This document shows, in pieces, positions 60,095 through 64,000 of a DNA stretch of 64,000 nt. Origin of the DNA: Rhizosphaericola mali (lineage in GTDB: Bacteria; Bacteroidota; Bacteroidia; Chitinophagales; Chitinophagaceae). Position 1 is the stretch's first letter. Every line of letters begins with the position of its first letter. Position numbers and translations under genes: made by a program. Location of the stretch: contig NZ_CP044016.1 in assembly GCF_004337365.2 (NCBI RefSeq), positions 992,001 through 1,056,000 of the forward strand. The letters are read 5' to 3'. The notes under the pieces were generated by a model that worked only from the letters and a program-made list of their open reading frames with translations, made no database searches and was not told the DNA's origin.

Positions 60095-60577
60095 ATGGCA
60101 AAAAAAATAAACAAGACAAATGCGATGCGCATTTTGGATAGTTTACACATTGCTTACGATGAAATTGCCTATTCCATTGAGGATGGACATATTGATGGAC
60201 ATTCCGTATACAAAAAAGTAGGGATGGAACCTGATGGATTTTTTAAAACCTTGGTAACTAGAGGGAAAGACAATGCGATCTGTGTTTTTGTAATTCCAGT
60301 TTTGAAAGAATTGGATTTGAAAAAAGCCGCAAAAGCTGCTGGAGAAAAGAACGTTGCTATGATTGCTGTCAAAGAATTATTGAGTATTACGGGATATATT
60401 CGAGGTGGTTGTTCGCCCATTGGAATGAAGAAAAAATTTACTACTTTTTTCGATCAAAGTATAGCGCATTTGGATAAAATTTTTGTTAGTGGAGGCAAAC
60501 AAGGTTTGCTAATTGGTACGACTCCTGTGGATATATTACAAGCAACCGAAGGAAATGTGGCGGATTTAACGGTGTAA
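60095..60577 (+). CDS. ybaK: Cys-tRNA(Pro)/Cys-tRNA(Cys) deacylase YbaK
   Basis: The 160-residue trans-editing enzyme hydrolyses mischarged Cys-tRNA(Pro). It has the YbaK/ProX fold signatures: TNAMRILDSLHIAYDEIAY near the N terminus, FFKTLVTRGKDNAICVFVIPVLKELDLKKAAKAAG with the catalytic Lys (FKTLV), GYIRGGCSPIGMKK and KQGLLIGTTPVDIL. Size matches the family. It follows the beta-lactamase-like gene by 34 bases on the same strand. Confidence 0.93.
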   Translation: MAKKINKTNAMRILDSLHIAYDEIAYSIEDGHIDGHSVYKKVGMEPDGFFKTLVTRGKDNAICVFVIPVLKELDLKKAAKAAGEKNVAMIAVKELLSITGYIRGGCSPIGMKKKFTTFFDQSIAHLDKIFVSGGKQGLLIGTTPVDILQATEGNVADLTV

Positions 60578-60839
60578 AATGAGCGATTATTATTGCAAAT
60601 CAATCATAGAATCTTCTTATTAAATTGAGCACGCCGAATGTCGACAATACCGCGAAAGAAAAAATATTGCGGAATGGCCTTTTGTTCGTCCGCAATTATA
60701 AAATTTCAAAAGCGATAAACGAACAAAACAATGCCTGTAGCGTATATTTTTTCGGTGCGTTAGCATTCGCCTTATGGTCGACTTGATTTTTTCCTTCTTT
60801 TTTATCAAGAAAAAAGAACATCAGGGTAGGTATAGCATT
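60578..60839. other. Intergenic stretch with possible dispersed repeat
   Basis: About 260 bases between ybaK and hisB are less AT-biased than most gaps here and hold no convincing gene. A 9-bp dyad TTCTTTTTT/AAAAAAGAA (about 60794-60817) and a CCGC/GCGG pair (about 60650-60673) are visible. The composition resembles dispersed intergenic repeats seen in Bacteroidota; I cannot check copies here. Confidence 0.4.
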
Positions 60840-60847
60840 TATATTTG
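60840..60847 (+). promoter_or_regulatory. -7 promoter element of hisB
   Basis: TATATTTG is an exact TAnnTTTG match, 21 bases before the hisB ATG. Confidence 0.55.
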
Positions 60848-60868
60848 CGTAGCGCAATTTCAAATATT

Positions 60869-62008
60869 ATGGCAAAAAAAGTTTTATTTATTGATAGAGA
60901 TGGTACGATTATCAACGAAGTACCGCCAACTTATCAGATTGACAGTTTTGAGAAATTAAGTTTTTATCCCAAAGTTTTGCAATATCTAGCGTTGATAACG
61001 CAAGATTTAGATTACGAATTGGTGATGATAAGCAACCAAGATGGTTTGGGTACAGATAGTTTTCCCGAAGATACATTTTGGCCAGTGCAACATTTCATTG
61101 AAAGGACATTAGAAGGTGAAGGCATACATTTTAGTGCCTCTTTTTTCGATAAAACATTTGCCAAAGACAATGCGCCAACACGCAAACCACAAACTGGAAT
61201 GTTAGTCGATTATATCAATAATCCGGAATATGATTTGGCAAATTCTTATGTTATCGGCGATCGCATTACCGATGTGCAATTGGCAAAAAACTTAGGAGCA
61301 AAAGCAATCTGGTTAAATAATGATCCAGAATTAGGTGCGGAAGAAATTGCAAATGCAGATGAATTAAGCAATACAATTGCCTTACAATCAAGTGATTGGA
61401 AGGAAATTTTTTCTTATTTGAAATTTGGTTTACGTCAATGCAGTGTTGATCGGGATACCAATGAAACAAAAATTCATATCGAACTAAATATCGATGGTAC
61501 AGGAAAATCTGATATCGAAACGGGCATTGGATTTTTTGATCACATGCTCGATCAAATTGCACGTCACGGCAAAATGGATTTAAAAATCAAAACCAAAGGC
61601 GATCTGCATGTTGACGAGCACCATACAATTGAAGATACCGGAATTGCTTTGGGTGAAGCTTTTGCGGCTTTATTAAAAGATAAAAGAGGGATCGAAAGAT
61701 ACGGATTTGCACTTCCTATGGATGACGCGGAGGCAAAAGTGTTAATCGATTTTGGTGGTCGCAGCTGGATTATTTGGAATGCAGAATTTCATCGTGAAAA
61801 AGTAGGAGAGATGCCGACGGAAATGTTTTTCCATTTCTTCAAATCCTTTAGCGATGCAGCACATTGTAATTTGAATATTGAATGCAAAGGAGATAACGAA
61901 CATCACAAAATAGAAGCAATTTTCAAAGCATTTGCCAAAGCGATTCGAATGGCAGTGAAACGAGATTTGTTGAGCAATTATTTACCTAGTACGAAAGGAG
62001 TGTTGTAG
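60869..62008 (+). CDS. hisB: HisB: histidinol-phosphatase / imidazoleglycerol-phosphate dehydratase fusion
   Basis: The 379-residue bifunctional enzyme covers two steps of histidine synthesis. Residues about 1-165 are a DxD HAD phosphatase ([32 protein letters not shown]). Residues about 185-379 are the dehydratase with the two His-rich motifs [14 protein letters not shown] and the later [17 protein letters not shown], which hold Mn. Start is at the ATG, not the in-frame TTG 24 bases upstream within the promoter. No other his genes are in the window. Confidence 0.95.
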   Translation: MAKKVLFIDRDGTIINEVPPTYQIDSFEKLSFYPKVLQYLALITQDLDYELVMISNQDGLGTDSFPEDTFWPVQHFIERTLEGEGIHFSASFFDKTFAKDNAPTRKPQTGMLVDYINNPEYDLANSYVIGDRITDVQLAKNLGAKAIWLNNDPELGAEEIANADELSNTIALQSSDWKEIFSYLKFGLRQCSVDRDTNETKIHIELNIDGTGKSDIETGIGFFDHMLDQIARHGKMDLKIKTKGDLHVDEHHTIEDTGIALGEAFAALLKDKRGIERYGFALPMDDAEAKVLIDFGGRSWIIWNAEFHREKVGEMPTEMFFHFFKSFSDAAHCNLNIECKGDNEHHKIEAIFKAFAKAIRMAVKRDLLSNYLPSTKGVL

Positions 62009-62014
62009 AAAATT

Positions 62015-62662
62015 ATGAATGATAATGATATTTATAAAATTATATCAGAAGAATTACTGAAGCAAAATTTTGAATTTACAAGATATTTTCTCGATAGATT
62101 TACTCTAATCTATGAAAATGAGAAAATTAAAATTGAGCGAATAGATAGAGATGATGGCGAAAATATTTTTGTTTATGTACCAATCAAGAATGAGCCATTT
62201 TATCTAAGATTTTGTTTAAATAAAAAACAACAAGATATTCATGATGTAGATACTGAGCCCGGTGTAAAGTTGTTTTTATGGCAAACTTCAGAGTTGCTGT
62301 CTTTAAAAGAATTAGTATCTATAGATGAATTAAATCCAATAAAAACATGGAATTTGGGAGATAAACATCCTCGCTTTTCAGACTTATTAATGGATAACAG
62401 TGGTATCAAATATGAACCTAATTCTGAACCAGATTCGTTAGAAGATAAAATTTCATTATTGTTGAATAATATTGAGAAATCACGGAATGTTGGTTTGTTT
62501 TTTGAAAATGAAATAAGTTTTAATATACAATGTTTTATAGATTATTATTATGAGAACCAGCTATTAGGCAATTTCATATTGAGCAGAGGCATAGTAAAAA
62601 AAATGATGCAATTTAATATTGAAATTGAATTTAATATTGCTGCATGGGGTAAATCTTTCTAA
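62015..62662 (+). CDS. Hypothetical protein
   Basis: The 215-residue soluble protein has no signal peptide or membrane segment. It is rich in Glu, Asn, Phe and Ile, and I recognise no domain. It begins 6 bases after hisB, on the same strand, so it may be cotranscribed with hisB, although nothing in it points to amino acid synthesis. The trp leader follows 46 bases after its end. Confidence 0.6.
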   Translation: MNDNDIYKIISEELLKQNFEFTRYFLDRFTLIYENEKIKIERIDRDDGENIFVYVPIKNEPFYLRFCLNKKQQDIHDVDTEPGVKLFLWQTSELLSLKELVSIDELNPIKTWNLGDKHPRFSDLLMDNSGIKYEPNSEPDSLEDKISLLLNNIEKSRNVGLFFENEISFNIQCFIDYYYENQLLGNFILSRGIVKKMMQFNIEIEFNIAAWGKSF

Positions 62663-62707
62663 TTATTTTTTGTTCAATTCAAAATTCTTTCGCATATTCG
62701 CACAGCA

Positions 62708-62770
62708 ATGAAGTTAAATAATGTAAATATGATTTGGTGGTGGCATACAAACTCTTTTCGGGGCTTGTAG
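62708..62770 (+). CDS. trpL: trp leader peptide (attenuator)
   Basis: A 20-codon frame begins ATG AAG TTA and contains three consecutive Trp codons (TGG TGG TGG, 62735-62743), then His, Thr, Asn, Ser, Phe, Arg, Gly, Leu and a TAG stop at 62768-62770. It is the expected form of a ribosome-sensing leader 106 bases before trpE. The last codons encode the RNA segment TTCGGGGC (62757-62764), which is repeated in the terminator. Confidence 0.88.
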   Translation: MKLNNVNMIWWWHTNSFRGL

Positions 62771-62838
62771 CAGCATGCTATAATCAGTATTTATTTAAAA
62801 ATAAACAAAATGCCTCGAATATAATTCGGGGCTTTTTT
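62757..62838 (+). promoter_or_regulatory. trp attenuator: anti-terminator and terminator
   Basis: Segment 2 (TTCGGGGC, 62757-62764) can pair with segment 3 (GCCTCGAA, 62812-62819). Segment 3 also pairs with segment 4 (ATTCGGGGC, 62824-62832) to form a terminator followed by TTTTTT. A ribosome stalled at the Trp codons (ending 62743) would leave segment 2 free, giving read-through; one reaching the stop would cover it, giving termination. A short hairpin at 62768-62780 lies between. Confidence 0.88.
62812..62838 (+). terminator. trp attenuator terminator hairpin
   Basis: GCCTCGAAT pairs with ATTCGGGGC (one G-T pair, 3-base loop) and six T follow. Confidence 0.9.
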
Positions 62839-62875
62839 ATTGCAATTAACTATTTTAAAATATTCAAATAAACCC

Positions 62876-64000
62876 ATGACAAGGATTGAAACAAACTGTA
62901 CAAAAATGCTTTTTGATGTACAGACTCCGGTGGCTATTTATTTACGATTGAGAGATCAATTTCGCGACACCGTTTTATTGGAAGGTGCGGATTATCAATC
63001 TGCTGAGGACGCATTTTCACTTATTGGGATCAATGCGATCGGAGGTGTGGAAGTGACGGATGACGATACAATTGAGTTGAAATATCCGTTGAAAAAAACA
63101 CAGAAAATCAAAATTTCAGATGCGCAAAAAGTTACGGATATTCTTTGGAATTATATGAAAGGTTACGAGGTGACGACTTCCGAAGATGATTTTGTACGTC
63201 GTGCACAGGGTTTATTTGGATATGCGACTTATAATGCCGTTCATTTTTTTGATACCATTCAACTAAAATCTTATAACAAAGAACCTGAAAGAGAGATTCC
63301 ATTGATGCGCTATCGTTTGTATCAATATGTATTGGTAATCAATCATTTCAAGTCTGAAATGTATTTATGTGAAAACGTAATTAGCAGATTGGAAAGTAAT
63401 TTGGAGAAAGTACAAGCTTTGGTAGAAGGTCGCGATATTCCACAATATAAATTTCGTTTAAATGGTGGAGAAATTCCCAATGTAACGGATGCAGATTATA
63501 TCGAAATGGTAAAAAAAGGCATTCAGAGTTGCAAGCGTGGTGATGTATTTCAGATCGTTCCAAGCCGTAGATATGCACAGAAATTTGAAGGAGATGATTT
63601 TAATGTTTACCGCACTTTGCGTAGCGTCAATCCTTCTCCATATATGTTTTATTTTGACTACGGAAATTACAAATTATTCGGTTCGAGTCCAGAATCTCAA
63701 TTACTTATTCAAGATCAAACAGCCATTGTTCATCCGATTGCTGGAACTTATAAAAGAACGGGCAATTTGTTGGAAGACAAGAAATTAGGCGAATTATTAC
63801 AAAATGATCCCAAAGAAAAAGCCGAACATACGATGTTGGTTGATTTGGCTAGAAATGATTTGAGTAGAAACTGTACAGATGTAAAAGTCAATTATTTCAA
63901 AGAAGTGCATCATTTTTCTCATGTTTTGCATTTGGTGAGTGAGGTTGCGGGTTCTTTGGAAAAAGATACGAATCCATTCAAAGTTTTGGCAAATAATTTT
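62876..64000 (+). CDS. trpE: Anthranilate synthase component I (partial, cut by window edge)
   Basis: The first 375 codons of TrpE are present; the gene runs past base 64000. TrpE turns chorismate into anthranilate with TrpG as ammonia donor. Residues MTRIETNCTKMLFDVQTPVAIYLRLRDQFRDTVLLEGADYQ form the N-terminal domain with the Trp-binding LLEGAD/LLES-type motif. The chorismate-binding block is visible in KRGDVFQIVPSRRYA, PSPYMFYFDYGNYKLFGSSPE, VHPIAGTYKRTG and KAEHTMLVDLARNDLSRNCT. The remaining trp genes would lie to the right, under the attenuator. Confidence 0.95.
   Translation, partial: MTRIETNCTKMLFDVQTPVAIYLRLRDQFRDTVLLEGADYQSAEDAFSLIGINAIGGVEVTDDDTIELKYPLKKTQKIKISDAQKVTDILWNYMKGYEVTTSEDDFVRRAQGLFGYATYNAVHFFDTIQLKSYNKEPEREIPLMRYRLYQYVLVINHFKSEMYLCENVISRLESNLEKVQALVEGRDIPQYKFRLNGGEIPNVTDADYIEMVKKGIQSCKRGDVFQIVPSRRYAQKFEGDDFNVYRTLRSVNPSPYMFYFDYGNYKLFGSSPESQLLIQDQTAIVHPIAGTYKRTGNLLEDKKLGELLQNDPKEKAEHTMLVDLARNDLSRNCTDVKVNYFKEVHHFSHVLHLVSEVAGSLEKDTNPFKVLANNF

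Noticed and set aside
60620-60808. 62-residue minus-strand frame in the ybaK-hisB gap
   Set aside because: Basic, low-complexity composition without a recognised domain or start signal; treated as non-coding.

Overview
The window is AT-rich chromosomal DNA from a member of the Bacteroidota, most likely a Chitinophagaceae relative. The evidence is promoter -7 elements of the TAnnTTTG type, type IX secretion components (PorV, a PorT-like and two PorG/DUF6089-like barrels), TonB-dependent uptake, an AraC/Crp/TetR/HxlR regulator set typical of the phylum, and gene families found mainly there (DUF2851, the photosynthetic-reaction-centre-like two-haem cytochrome, a glycogen-synthase-like protein beside panC). 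No rRNA, tRNA, transposase, integrase, prophage or CRISPR array was seen. The content is housekeeping and metabolic, with short accessory stretches.

Layout. 1-6.8 kb: glycine-rich lipoprotein, cytochrome c, panC divergent from a truncated glycogen-synthase-like gene, metK, and two conserved hypotheticals (one DUF2851). 6.8-12.5 kb (minus strand): secreted family I.5-like lipase, deoxyhypusine-synthase-like enzyme, pepD, succinate-semialdehyde-type dehydrogenase. 12.7-21.7 kb (minus): a TonB-dependent receptor under a TPP riboswitch (thiamine uptake), then an RND tripartite efflux operon. 22-26 kb: MetE/YxjG-type methyltransferase, old-yellow-enzyme reductase, TatD-like and TcdA-like pair. 26.4-33.7 kb: membrane TPR-LuxR regulator, a TetR-MFS-isochorismatase unit with two matching 21-bp operators, a DUF4442/nitronate monooxygenase pair, and HxlR divergent from a hydrolase and an ABM monooxygenase. 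33.8-35.8 kb: RtcB-PrfH RNA-repair/ribosome-rescue operon. 36-45 kb: pyrE-ftsY-nrdI, NUDIX, otsA-otsB fusion, ispF, porV, pyrD and a free-standing C-terminal half of carB.

45-57 kb: a 411-base intergenic stretch carries two near-identical 60-base elements ending in terminator hairpins (candidate duplicated small RNA). It is followed by a membrane protein, AhpD-like protein, Crp-family regulator, Tex, an AraC-like/SDR pair, UbiD and the porT/porG-like barrel cluster. 57-64 kb: mgtE, lgt, class A beta-lactamase-like protein, ybaK, hisB fusion, a hypothetical, and the start of a trp operon (trpE, cut by the right edge).

The best-supported regulatory findings are (a) a ribosome-mediated trp attenuator before trpE, with a 20-codon leader containing three consecutive Trp codons, an anti-terminator segment and a terminator, and (b) the TPP riboswitch before the TonB receptor, with a downstream segment able to pair with its 5' strand. 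The most interesting unexplained item is the duplicated 60-base transcript-like element at 45.2-45.5 kb. All calls are from reading the sequence; no database search was run.
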